Positions 53,173 to 64,000 of a stretch of 64,000 nt of DNA are shown here, piece after piece; positions within the stretch are counted from its first letter, which is position 1, and each line of letters begins with the position of its first letter. The stretch lies in assembly GCF_001625215.2 (NCBI RefSeq), contig NC_030389.2, forward strand, positions 40,847,454 through 40,911,453, written 5' to 3'. Position numbers and translations under genes: made by a program. The DNA comes from Daucus carota subsp. sativus (lineage: Eukaryota > Streptophyta > Magnoliopsida > Apiales > Apiaceae). The notes below the pieces were generated by a model. That model was not told where the DNA came from, ran no database searches, and worked only from the letters and a program-made list of their open reading frames with translations.

Positions 53173-54284
53173 CGATGGTTGATTACAGAGTGGGAATGTT
53201 ATGAATGAATGTAGGGACTGAAAGATTCAGATAAGTGAATTTGCTGGAGAAAAATGTAATGAGTGGGAGATTTATATAGGGGACTTATAGAAGAGGAATC
53301 AAGCCTCTTGTTGGTGACCAACCTATGTGTACAAGTAACAACATTCCAATATTAAACTACATGAAAGTGACCAGGATTGAGTTCAGATGGGTAATTTTTG
53401 CCCAAGTGGAATTGTTAATATATTTTCAAATGCTGATAAACTAGATGACAGAGTTTTGTTATGTGTAGGTGACCAACTTGAACAGCATGCACTACTTACT
53501 CAGGGTAGTTTGGTTCATTTGGGATTTAATAAAGTCTAAATAAAGAAACTTGATAGAGTAGAATTCTAGCAAATGGAGAAAGGAGGTAAGCTTAGATGTA
53601 CACATATATACACGGAATAGCCGTTTAAAGCCGGCATATCATATCCAAACACTAATCTTTGTTTCTTGTCACTCCCTCTTTTCCATGATGTAGAGTTTAT
53701 TGGTTGTTCTTTTTTGCTGCAATAATTTATCAGAATCAGAATTTGTACTTGACTGTGACAAAATTTATCTTGCTATAGTATTTTTTTTATAAATGTTTTT
53801 CTATTTGGATAGTCTAATTGGCGAGTTTATTCTCTATTATACCTGGATATTTGGGTGCGACTCTCGCTCACCCATTAGAATGAATACTTTAAGGCATATA
53901 AGCCTAAATATCCGAGAAAAGAATGTTTGTTCTTTCAAGTACTAAAGATTTCTATATTTTGCGAAATCCAGATTTTTAAAACAACATACAGGATTTGCCT
54001 GCATAAATCGTCTCATATTCTGCTTCAGATTAATCCTTCTTCCTAGTTGCTGGTATTTAGTTAGAAGTGTGGCCGAGACGTCGAGTCATACACATAGAAG
54101 CTAAAAAAACACTCCAACAACTCCATAGAGAAACAATAAAACTTCAAGCAAACTACAGTACAAGCACGTATACGTATTTTATTCGGAAGATTACACACAC
54201 CAAAAGCTTCTCAACAGTTACAAACTAAAATCAAACATCAATTTCACGCGTTATATATAAAAAAACCACAAGCATACTTGATAA
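53173..54284. other. Intergenic between the two lipid-transfer genes
   Basis: Contains the promoter of gene 1 (atttatatagggg, about 53269-53281) and the 3' flank of gene 2. No other feature was recognised. Confidence 0.4.
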
Positions 54285-55308
54285 CTAGTAGAAACCGCTG
54301 AAAACTGAAGCAGACAAAGCCATGAACCCAGTGATGAGATAAGTCATCTTCAATTTACTTCCGCCAGAAGTTGCACCATTTTGTCTAGAGTTCTTTGATC
54401 CTGAATTGACATCATACAAGGTTTTTAGTTAAGGTTAAGTATACTTTATACGGTGTTATAAAAGTCGGCCTACGCGCTAGGGGAGAAAATCAGAGGTAGA
54501 TCTAGCAAGAGGCACGGGGCTAAAAAATTTTTTTGACATTTTTCATTATTCTAAATTTTACAAAATTATAAAAGTGCTCCCACAATATTTAAAAATATAT
54601 AAATGTTTCTGAAAATTTGCTTGGTGCCCTCAAGATTTGGATCATAAATCCGCTCTTGAAGAAAACGATCCGCTGCAACAATGCCTTGCATTGCATCTAT
54701 GGACATCATAAAATACAACCTGGAAAAGAACTAGTACAACTCGCAATAAATTCACATAATTTGAAGATTGTCTGACAAATACAATAGATATGATCATACC
54801 AGTAACTGATGGGCTAATAGGAGAAGGAGCAGGTGAACTTTCTGGCGAGCCAATTGGAGCGATTGATGGTCCGTTCGCTGATACCAACGTTATAAAAAAC
54901 ATCAACAAACAGAAATATTTTACCATAATAAGAACTCTGACTACTATATGTTACAAATTTATATTAAGTTTTTTTGGTACCGTAACAGCGGCTAACTGGT
55001 GGAGTTTGCACTTTGCATGCAGCAGGAAGAGCAAGAGCCAGTGTCCGATTAATTTTAATTCCCAAAGCAGTTGCAGCATCGCCATTGAGAGCACTGCAAA
55101 GGCATTGTGGCTGTGACTTAACAACGCTGGCTAGTGCCGAGCAGCATGAGGAAGAGGGCGTTGATGTGTTGCTTCCGGTAACATAGTTTAGGCAAGACGA
55201 CATCCCAATGAGCACACTGGTACACCCTGACTGAGCTGCAGTTCTTGCCCAGAACAATGCCATCATTACTATAATGAGTGAGCCCAGTTGAATCCTTTTG
55301 GAACCCAT
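54285..55308 (-). CDS. GPI-anchored non-specific lipid transfer protein 2
   Basis: Three exons (55308-54981, 54877-54800, 54400-54285) with GT-AG borders give 173 residues. It has a signal peptide (MGSKRIQLGSLIIVMMALFW), the eight-cysteine motif (SGCTSVL, SSCLNY, SSCCSAL, QCLCSAL, AACKVQ, SRCYG), a Pro/Ser linker (SPESSPAPSPISPSV) and a GPI-anchor tail (NGATSGGSKLKMTYLITGFM, then ALSASVFSGFY). It is a paralogue of the gene at 52475 with the same intron phases. It would act outside the plasma membrane as a lipid carrier. The last intron is 399 bp. Expression cannot be judged from the sequence. Confidence 0.9.
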
Positions 55309-55546
55309 TTTATCGTGCTACACAATAAGGATGGATGCATTTTGAGCCTCAGAAGAGGGTGATTTTATACGCCCCACTGGCAGAGTAGCGCACACAATTT
55401 GTCGTTTAATATATAATCATACATATGGTTTTAGCTGCCAGAAGTAAAATGTTGGTAAACAAGAAAACCCTGTGCCGTAATTTGGTATTTTTTTACTATT
55501 ATATATCCAAACCACGCGAGAACCAACTTATAACATTGACATAGTT

Positions 55547-56212
55547 GTGCTTAGAATGCATCACATCCTCATCTTCTTCGTGCTCATTTTCCTTATTATA
55601 AAGAAAACTGAGCTACGACATTATAATGTGTACACATTAATGCAGTCAATTGTTCATAGATCCCTCCTTCTTGGCACGCTATGCCTTGAGAAAGTTCCTA
55701 GTAATCGTTGGAAGAATTGGTTTCTTGAAGGCATGTCGTCAGAGGAGCTCCAGAAAATTCAGCAGTGGATGCTAAAATAGAATGAGAACGTATAAGTTGA
55801 TAAATCTTATTAACTTTGTTGCTCTGATGGAGGCTAAATTTAGTTTCCATCAACTACTATACAACTTGTTTTTCTAATAAGGTGTTAAGTGACCAATTCT
55901 CCTAAAATCTCGAGATGTTAGGAGGAGGCTTTACCCGAGTCTCCCGTGAGCCTAAGCACTGATACTATGTTAAGTGATCAATCTCCTAAAACCTTTTCTA
56001 ATATAAGGATTGTAGATCACCTCTGCAACTCTTGCCAAAATATTCATCCGTCAAGCACAGTTTCTGTGGCATGGGATGATATTGCAGAACAATCTGAAAC
56101 TTGGTGCATAAAGAATCTCTCATTGGAAGATAATATGTTAATTATCCTCCCACAGTTGCATTCTGCAGAGCCCTTCAATTATTTAAAATATTTTCTTCAG
56201 AGACATAAATAA
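55547..56212 (+). other. Two small ORFs, not recognised
   Basis: 55547-55780 has a hydrophobic start (ILIFFVLIFLII) and ends MSSEELQKIQQWMLK. 55946-56212 contains WDDIAEQSETWCIKNLSLED. They could be exons of one decayed gene, but no family is evident and no splice pair is clear. Confidence 0.25.
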
Positions 56213-56950
56213 TGATTTTTAAATTTGGGCCATTTGTGAAAAAATCATAGTGTAACCATCAAAATACTATGAGAATATCTGAATATGGCCAACTTCAGAA
56301 TTATTAAACCATCAAAACAATCAAATATCATATTGACTATCACATATAATAACTTTTACATGAGAATATTAATAATTTTAAAAATCTTAATCAAAATTAT
56401 TTGTAACATAGTAATTTTAATCGATCTTTCATTTAATCAAGGTTTTAACTTTAAATAAAATATATACTTTTTGAGTAGACATCATTATGTGAGAATTAAA
56501 AACCCCCACATTAATTATATTTAGCAAACATCCAGAAATTAGACCATCTAATTTTATATTAAAATAATATATTGTATATATAGCCAGTTTGAACAATAAT
56601 AATATATCATATTTAAAATATTATACATTTAAATATGATATATTATTTAAATATATCATACATTATACATTTAAAAGGATTTAAAAATTATATAATGAGA
56701 AAATATATATAATATATTTTAAAATATACTTTCAAGTTTTTAAAAATTATAAATTTAAGTTTTTATTTATAATAAAAAATTGGACAATTTAATTATTGAA
56801 AACAATGAAAAGTAAAAAAGGTCCGTAACAGTATCTAGTAACCTGACACGAGAAGAATGGCCTACATAGTCCAGAAGACTACAACTTATAAACTTATAAA
56901 GTACATAGGAATCTATCGGTATTATAAGGTACCAAATTTAGCAATTAGGG
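56213..56950. other. AT-rich intergenic tract
   Basis: Very AT-rich, with repeated atatattaa and ttaaaatata words and no ORFs. Nothing further is seen. Confidence 0.4.
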
Positions 56951-56969
56951 GTTTCGACACAGGGTAAAC

Positions 56970-57122
56970 ATGCGGATGCTCAAGAGAGTTGGAAGATTGA
57001 TGATGCGAGAGCGAGAGCATGTAAATTATATACTACACAGGTGTATATCATCACCAGCAATATATGATGTCGCCAACAGATCCATCCCTCTGCTGCAGGA
57101 CACCCAACTTGACGCTTTTACA
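56970..57122 (+). other. Possible first exon, mitochondrial-style N-terminus
   Basis: The ORF opens MRMLKRVGRLMMREREHVNY and runs to LLQDTQLDAFTG, where a gt could be a donor (57125). The basic, acid-poor start resembles a targeting peptide. No following exon could be identified, so support is weak. It could also be the 5' end of the gene that continues at 59851. Confidence 0.2.
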
Positions 57123-57327
57123 GGTTACCCAATTTCTGTTAACTCTTCAATTATATTGTATGTATATGCATCGTATTCGGTTATCAGGGCTTTTCCTTCC
57201 AACTGCATAATATGATCCACTTTGATTCTTGAAATTTGATTCCTTCCAACTCTAGTATTTTGGGCATTACTTGTGAAAATTGTGGTATATGGGGCCTTTT
57301 CCTTTATTTCCTGGCGTTAATCTAGTA

Positions 57328-57562
57328 CTACCTTCGTCCCTTTTTACTTGTCACTTTGACTTTTTGCACGTAACTTAAGGTGATTAAAGAACATACTTCT
57401 ACTTATTATTTTTAAAATTTTCTTCAACTGAATTAAAGTTTATAGTTTATATTTTTATTCTCAAAAAGAAAATTTTAAAAATAATAAGCGGAATTATGTT
57501 TTTTACTCACCTCAAGTTACGTGCAAAAAGTCAAATTGACAAGTAAAAAGGGACGGAAGTAG
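57328..57562. mobile_element. Stowaway MITE
   Basis: A 235-bp element with ends ctaccttcgtccctttttac and the reverse, gtaaaaagggacggaagtag, flanked by TA (57326-57327 and 57563-57564). The inner part is also self-complementary (cacgtaacttaaggtg with cacctcaagttacgtg). Confidence 0.88.
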
Positions 57563-57840
57563 TATAACATTACGTGAATGCTGAAGTAATAACACGAATG
57601 TATTATTTGTTGTACTTGAACTAGTCACAACAAATTTGGTTCTTTAGAGCAAGTCAAGAAGAATCCTTATCCACAAAATCTATTATTAATATATTAGAAT
57701 TGCAAGAGCGAATGAAGTGTGGAAAGAGAGGGAACAATAATATTCAATTATTAAAACTAAAATGAGGCTTGTGTAGGGTAGCTCTTATGTTACTGTAATC
57801 TATATGATAACTACTTCACTATTATACAATAACTTTATGA

Positions 57841-58108
57841 CCATGTTTGTTTGAAATGATTATAATCCCGGGATAACTACATTGTTTTCTTTAAATCTAA
57901 AGAATTATAATCTCATGGAATTTTATTGCCATCACTTTTTTGATTCAATTCCATGGGATTATAATACCTTTCTCTCACAAGATATTATAATCCCATGGAA
58001 ATGAACTAAAACAATGATTAGGATATGAGTTCATGAGATTATTATCCTTGATAATTGAGATAAACAAGGTAATAATTGGGGGATTATAATCCCTCCGGAC
58101 AAACATGG
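57841..58108. mobile_element. MITE-like inverted repeat
   Basis: The ends ccatgtttgtttgaaatgat and the reverse of gattataatccctccggac-aaacatgg are inverted, and the inside repeats attataatcccatgg words. No clear target duplication was seen, so the family is unknown. Confidence 0.55.
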
Positions 58109-59004
58109 CCTGTCTATGTCGAGTACAATGAATAGTTTTTAACTTAATTGATGATTAACATAGGACATATTTGTTTTACTGAATTTATATAGAATAAATT
58201 GTTTATTTATATATATAGTGGGATTGCTAGACCTGAGGTATGAGGGTGACAAGGTTAAACAAATGCTAGTATAAACTAGGGGGTAATTGTCAAGGTATCG
58301 CCGTGGTGAAAAATGTAGAATTATAGATGTATTAATATATGTGGGGTAGCACTTTATAGCATACTCTCTTATGGAGAGTTTCGTGGTATACCACTATAAG
58401 TATATTCATAGTACATATATTTATTATATTTTTCATTGAATATAAATACAAATTTTAATTATTGAATTAAAAAAATACACTTTTTTATTCCAAAAATCAT
58501 TGAAAACAGTGCAAAATTCCAACATGATTTTACAACAGAATAATAGCTATCCAGAATTATTCTGCTATAGAACTGGTTTTGAAAATCAACTTTTTTGTTC
58601 AAACTTTAGGTGTTAAATTATTTATAATATATATATGCTTGAATATTCTATATTAGAATCACATTTTAACCGTATTCAGTAATAAAACTTATAATAATAT
58701 TAATGGTTTATAATGGTGTACTATGGAATTACATATAAGAAGGACCTTCATGGAATGTTGGCCAATATATGTGTATTAATTTGCAGAAGTATTGTTTTCT
58801 TTCTCTTGTATAAAACTAACTTATATCCCGTGGGATGCACGAGTGACTTGTAATATGATTTTTTTAATTGTGCATGTTCTAATATTAATTTGTTTGTGAA
58901 AATACATTTATTTTACATGCTAAATAAGTTTTTAATAATTAAGCCCGTGAAAAAAAATTACAAATAAAAAGACCCAAGAAATATATTTTACCGAAATGGA
59001 AATA
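58109..59004. other. AT-rich sequence, no gene
   Basis: No coding ORF is present. Some phrases (ttatatcccgtgggatgcac, about 58811) recall decayed Helitron-type GC hairpins but lack a second arm. Confidence 0.3.
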
Positions 59005-59012
59005 TGTCTTAG

Positions 59013-59634
59013 TTGTGAAGCAGGGATACGGCAAACTACTGAAAAATCGCAGGGGGGTGCACGCACCGTGCGGGAGTGCGCAGCGGTGCGGCAGGGGGTG
59101 CGCCAGGTGGCGTGGTGACGAATATCCTTGACCGATACGCGGCGGTGCGGGAAATGCGGTGCGGGAGGGGCAACATCGGTAATTTCACAGCATATTAAAG
59201 AGCCATAATTGAAGCCCCCGATCTAGTCTCCTTCTCTCCGGCGAGCGGTGGATGTTTCTTCTTCGCATAAGGCTCGATCTGCTCCGACTGCAATGCATGT
59301 AAATATCTGTGTGTATTGTATATCTCTGTTGGTGCAGTGGTTGTTTGTTGTATTGGGCTTGGGCCTGGCTATCTACGTGGATTATGAGCAAATAACTGCT
59401 AATCTGGTTGTTGTGTCCTTTTAGTTTCTTTATTTTTTATTTGCTGACTTTTTAATAATTTTGTTAATTTAGTTTTACTAATTATTATATATATAAATTA
59501 TATTTTTTAATATTATATATATAAAAAATATATTTTTAATATTTTATTTTTGCCGTATATCGCTGCACCCGTATCCTCATTTTTTGAAATTTGCCGAATT
59601 CGCGTATCCCCGCACCCGCACCCATGCTTCCCAG
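59013..59634. mobile_element. hAT MITE with 8-bp target duplication
   Basis: A 622-bp element, exactly flanked by tgtcttag (59005-59012, 59635-59642). The left end ttgtgaagcagggatacgg and reversed right end ctgggaagcatgggtgcgg are alike, and the interior is rich in gtgcgg/ccgcacc words. The minus-strand ORF at 59185-59391 is not supported as a gene. Confidence 0.88.
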
Positions 59635-59850
59635 TGTCTTAGTAATATTCAAAAAGGACCCGTCAAAACATGTTATAAAATTAAAAGACCAATAAACTGA
59701 CCCAAATACAGACCAACCAAAACTTATGGTGTCGTCTTAAATAGTATATAGATTCTAATTAAAAGACTCCGAAATGGTTCACTGAAAAGTTAAAAATAAA
59801 TTAAAATATATTATCGGATGATTACATTTTATTTCTTGTAATATCCTTTT

Positions 59851-60163
59851 ATGTATGTCGAAACTCATCAAATTTTGGAACTTGATTTGACAGAGGACCA
59901 TAGAAGTAAATGCTACGAATTGGAGAAGAAAACAAAAAAAGAATCTGATTTTGATATAGCGGTAAGGAATTTTACCAATCTCTCAATAGAGATGAAGAAA
60001 CAGAAGATTAATCAGAAGGAGCTTACAAGTGTCAGTAGTGGAGATATTGTTAATCTACATGAGCTTTTGTTTACCAAAAACAGGGACTATCTAATCAAAT
60101 TCAATGGGGACCAGGTACGCGTGCATGATTTTATATTCATACATACATACATATATACATACA

Positions 60164-60199
<36 letters not shown>

Positions 60200-63100
60200 T
60201 ATATATACATACATATATATATATATATATACACACATATATATACATATATATATATAGGCAATTGATCAAATACAAACCAACTCTTAAATACAAACTA
60301 AAAACCAGATTTCTTACCACTATTTATAACTACGAGTATCACTAATTTATATTGCACTAATCACTGTTTTTGTACAGTATATAAACAACGATTTTTATCA
60401 TCAAAATTGAGAAAATCTACTTACATAAACCATTGGTAATCGATTATATATGATCAATTTGAGTCGTAGGAAGGTTCTTAGTGGTAAGAAGCCGTAGAGA
60501 AGTTGTATGATGGTGTTAAGTAGTCGTTAGTTTTGGTAAGTTATGATGGAAAGTGTATGTGACTATTGGTGATGGTAGACAATGGTGGCATGTCATGGAA
60601 ACGTTTGGTAATGGTGGTGGTAAGAGGTCCATTATTACGGTTCGGGTGAAGATGATGGTCATATACGTTGCATATATGTGTGTGTATATATTTGTATTCG
60701 CGAGATATGCTATATATAAATTAGTGATATGTTATGTACAAATTTCAAAAATAGTGATAAAAAACTGACTAGAACTGGTTTTTAGTTTTTAGGCTAATTT
60801 GGTTTGTATTGGAGTAGGACTCTATATATATATATATATAAATCTAGAAGGCCAAGCCATAAGATTATATGTTGGTACTACATTGTCTTATATTAATGTT
60901 TTTTTGCCATGGTTTGGGGGAATTTCGGAGCAGGGAGACTTTAATTTTTGTTTCTGCCCCGGTCCCCAAAATTTTCTTATTAAATTTTCTTGTTCCCAAA
61001 GCCGAACAAGCTCTGTCCTGAATGGAGTGGAGATCGGATATGGGTTATGCAAATCATAAAACATTAATGATGGTATTTAAGAAATTACGACACACTAGAA
61101 TATGATTTTTTTAATGTGATCATGCTTATTATCTTCGTATATATTTAATAAATGATATATACCAACATATAACTATAAGTTTTAATTTAAAATTATTATA
61201 CTTTATAATATTATGTTTACTTAGACTAAATGATAATTATTTGAACAACTGAAATAATAATGATATTTAATGTCAGTGGATCATATCTGGCTCATATTCG
61301 ATGGATCATAAACTACCCCGTTAAAAAATAGAAAATACGATACTGGATCATATCCGGTTCTGATCCGAATCTCAAATACCGGGATCGGTTTATATCGGAA
61401 TATAACGATCCCGGACCCAAATCTGGACAAGCTAAAAATAATATGCCGGGATCACCCGGATCATTTTACAGCCCTAATTGGCTAAAGAGATGACCAGAAC
61501 TAGACACAAAATGAAACAAATGTCATTGATAGCCCAAGTTAAACGAGAATCAATAAATGATCATCTAGAACACAAACTGTGAGCTCAGCCGGCGCCAAAA
61601 ACTCTCACTGCCTGCATTAAATTGAGCAGTCCTCTAATCAAGGTTAAGTAGTTCATTAACGACTTAAGATGACAAAGTTGTTCATCTTAATGGAGGTAAA
61701 CATCTTTTTTCTAGGAAAAAAGATGTTTGATATCTCCATTAAGATGACAAAGTTGTTCTTTTGGACTCGGATGTGATATTCTGCATTGCTAGTTTTGGCT
61801 TTAAAGATTCTGTCATCTTTTCTGGTTATCATCGTGGAGTAGTAGTAGTAGTAGTACCATCATGCTTAGAATCTGCGGTTTTAGTGGCAAAGAGTAACTT
61901 AGTTTTAGTGATGAATCAGGGAATCGAAGCAAGTGATCATGTATCTAAATAAAGAGAGGCAAGAATTTGGTAGCTGTATTTAGCTTTGGCTTGCCTTTAA
62001 AGCTCCACTTACTTTGATAAAGATATGCCATTGTTCCTGAATATTTTTCTTCATCTTCTTCTTTAAGCTAGGGTAATGTGTTCCCCTGGTATTACTGTAG
62101 ATGGTTATTTATCCAAACATCAAAAGTTATTCGCCTAGTAATGCATTGGTATCCTGTTCTTTCTTTGATATTTCATCTGAAATCACAAACAGTAGATTAC
62201 AAGATTGTGGACCCATAGATAAAGAGGCTGATGATAAAAACATGACTGTGAAGCTTTGCATGATTAATATATTTACAAATTATCATTCTTTTTATGGGTA
62301 GAATTAGGTCTACTGGAAAACATCGGAAAGTGACTCCAGACTAGAAAATACAAGTGAAAATGTTTGGTATGATAGTATTCACACTGTGTGCTCGAGGGAG
62401 AGACTCTTTCCAACATAATCTGGGAATAATTGGGGTGCAGAAGTGATGATTGTGGAGAAGAAAGGATGAAACATGGGCGGCTGTAACCCATCTCTCCAAA
62501 AGAGAATGGTTTGGGATGTAACAAAATGCAGGAGGGGCAGCTTGTAGTGAGTGTAAAAAAAAAAGCCTAAATTGAATTCATTGGCAGAGGCTGGCATGAT
62601 GTGTAATGATGAAACAGGTTTGTACAGAGTTAAGTAGCACAAGAATACAAGTTGTGGACTTACCAGGAGACCTAAGTCTATAAGATAATGATATACTTGA
62701 CGAGGTAGAGGAAAATGAGAGAATTGCATGGTGACAAGCTGCAACAACTTAATGGAGGTAAACATCTTTTTTCTAAACAACTTGTAGAGAAAGCTAGGGT
62801 TTTGGAGAGAGAAAGCTAGGGTTTTAGAGAGAGAATGCATTTATAGACAAACAAGAGAGAGAAGCAGTTGGTGGGATTAGATTCCAATTTCTGTATTCAA
62901 ATTCAACATCCTCGAAAAATACAACTCATACTTCTATCTATAGATTTGATATCCTTAAGTAATGTGAAAGTGCTAAACAGCCCTTCCCTTGTACTATACT
63001 AACACTAACAGTCTACTAAGGAGAGTGCTAATGTAAAGCAGTTGTTAGTGCAATCCTAACAGACTACTACTACTCTCGCATTGAAGTGAAGAAAGCTTAA

Positions 63101-63496
63101 CGAAAAATGAAATCGATGCCGAGCATAGTTAAAATGAACACCTGGTTTATTTCTCATCGATCATGTACCAGAGTTTTCCCAAGTTCAATTTTGACCAATT
63201 TAGTTGTTTGAGAGGTTTTGTGATATTCCTTAATTGCTTAGTGTGAGGGGCAAAATAATTCTTGTGCAAGGAGAGGGATGCGGTCATTCTGTGGACTTGT
63301 ATTCAAATATCAAATTGTTAGTTAGTTTTATGCAATAAACACTGTACCAAATAGGACCAATTATAAGCTACTTACACAAACAAGCCGAAATCTAATATCT
63401 CGTCTTTTATTTTGCATGGCGATAATATGAAATCTAGAACAGTTTGGATGACAACTCAAGCGCCATTGTGAAATATCCACAAAGCCTATTGATAAA

Positions 63497-63529
<33 letters not shown>

Positions 63530-64000
63530 CCTACATCACTTTAGCTCCAAAATATACTTCTTTAAAATGCATGACTTGTGTTGTGTCTGACTGGCTTTTG
63601 AAATTGTACCTGGAAGCTAGAATGAGATCCACCTATGTAACAGCTATAAACATGTGTTTTCAGCTTATCAACTTATAACAAGTATATACTCTGTAGGTGA
63701 AGGCTGAGCAGTTTGCTGACAAGGTTATCGTTATATATTTTGTGTTACTGCCACTTGTTGATAATAATTCTGCTGAGCGGGTGGGGCTGATCACAGAAAG
63801 ATTAAAGGATGTATACAACTTTCTACCACCTAACAAAGGTTTTGAGATCGTTTTTGTGGCTGTTGATGATGATGACACTAGCTTTGAAGAAGAAATGTTA
63901 TTTGATCCTTTACCTAAAACAGACCTTGAGAATGATTTTGAAGAGGTATTTTCTTGCATGCCCTGGACTGCCATTCCATTGTCTGATAGAACATCCAGGG
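59851..64000 (+). CDS. Nucleoredoxin-like gene, 5' part, runs off the window
   Basis: Two exons are visible: about 59851-60114 (ending [20 protein letters not shown]) and 63697-64000 ([20 protein letters not shown] ... [18 protein letters not shown] ... [17 protein letters not shown]). Phase 0 and GT-AG borders join them across a 3.6-kb intron. The blocks match the start and end of a thioredoxin-like module of plant nucleoredoxins (RDFLIRNNGDQV, FEVVFVS.D.D, MPWLAIPFSD). Where these have WCxPC, this module reads [14 protein letters not shown], so this module lacks the redox cysteines. A 12-residue acidic stretch is inserted before the MPW motif. Later modules may lie outside the window. The true start codon is uncertain because an ag at 59893 could also open the exon. 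Confidence 0.6.
60135..60262 (+). repeat. CATA/TA microsatellite in the intron
   Basis: Runs of catacatacata and tatatata over about 125 bp. ORFs across it on both strands (rich in Tyr, Ile, Thr, His) are repeat artefacts. A further TA run lies at about 63506-63530. Confidence 0.85.
61666..61758. other. Near-perfect hairpin flanked by an 18-bp direct repeat
   Basis: 61683-61746 folds into a stem of about 28 bp: catcttaatggaggtaaaca against tgtttgatatctccattaag, with a loop of a few bases (ctagg). One small bulge is visible. The direct repeat aagatgacaaagttgttc stands at 61666-61683 and 61741-61758. The left arm also occurs at 62747-62774 (cttaatggaggtaaacatct). It could be a small-RNA precursor or a trace of a templated repair event. 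Confidence 0.6.
62596..62845 (-). other. Possible promoter and first exon of a minus-strand transcript
   Basis: Read on the minus strand, a TATA box (ctataaatgc, about 62833-62842) is followed by aaaccctagctttctctc, a usual plant 5' UTR style. Then come ATG and [20 protein letters not shown], with a gtaagt donor at about 62669. No protein family is recognised. The start of this ORF overlaps the sequence shared with the hairpin at 61683-61746. Confidence 0.3.

Noticed and set aside
54964-54980. Lipid-transfer gene 2 ending as a single exon at GTKKT-stop
   Set aside because: A gt donor at 54980 and two downstream exons with linker and GPI tail in phase give a much better model. The paralogue has the same structure.
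60087-60345. ORFs rich in Tyr, Ile, Thr and His on both strands
   Set aside because: They are translations of the CATA/TA microsatellite.

Overview
The window is nuclear DNA of a flowering plant, most likely a eudicot. It holds GT-AG introns, GPI-anchored lipid-transfer genes, a group IVa (CNGC19/20-like) channel family, and many plant transposon types (Stowaway, hAT MITEs, Mutator-like elements, Helitron, LTR remnant). I see nothing bacterial or organellar. The species cannot be named from the sequence.

Left part (1-17,100): a tandem array in which a CNGC20-like channel gene alternates with a GNAT acetyltransferase gene. One GNAT copy is intact (915-1484); the others are decayed. Channel copies are A (2598-3654, deleted), B (6069-7816, one frameshift), C (10697-12464, one frameshift) and D (14347-16110, intact). 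Two more lie further right: E (34626-36425, intact) and F (46414-51503, split by an insertion). All six end at the same place, just before the calmodulin-binding IQ region. That region is still recognisable downstream in another frame, so an old shared frameshift removed it before the family expanded.

Middle (17,683-24,074): a 0.6-kb MITE split by a 5.8-kb Helitron (17718-23502). The Helitron carries exons of a YTH-domain (ECT-type m6A reader) gene and the catalytic core of a MET1-type DNA methyltransferase gene in the same orientation. Its ends are supported by terminal motifs, an A/T insertion site and an internal empty-site paralogue.

24-34 kb: a 1.05-kb Mutator foldback with a 10-bp target duplication, a 0.74-kb MITE, possible decayed Helitron ends, a small unrecognised three-exon gene (30128-31861, minus), and nested retroposed sequences (33318-34291).

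36.8-46.4 kb: Stowaway and hAT MITEs, an orphan heat-shock-factor exon, then a nearly complete autonomous Mutator-like element (41462-46347) with a 9-bp target duplication. It has a five-exon transposase on the minus strand and a convergent GRF zinc-finger ORF on the plus strand, an arrangement like MuDR.

46.4-52 kb: channel copy F, interrupted by the right-hand part of an LTR retroelement. The insert is flanked by a 355-bp exon duplication that I read as identical.

Right part (52.4-64 kb): two ordinary GPI-anchored lipid-transfer genes in tandem (minus strand), unassigned ORFs, three MITEs, the 5' part of a nucleoredoxin-like gene running off the window, and an unusual near-perfect hairpin at 61683-61746.
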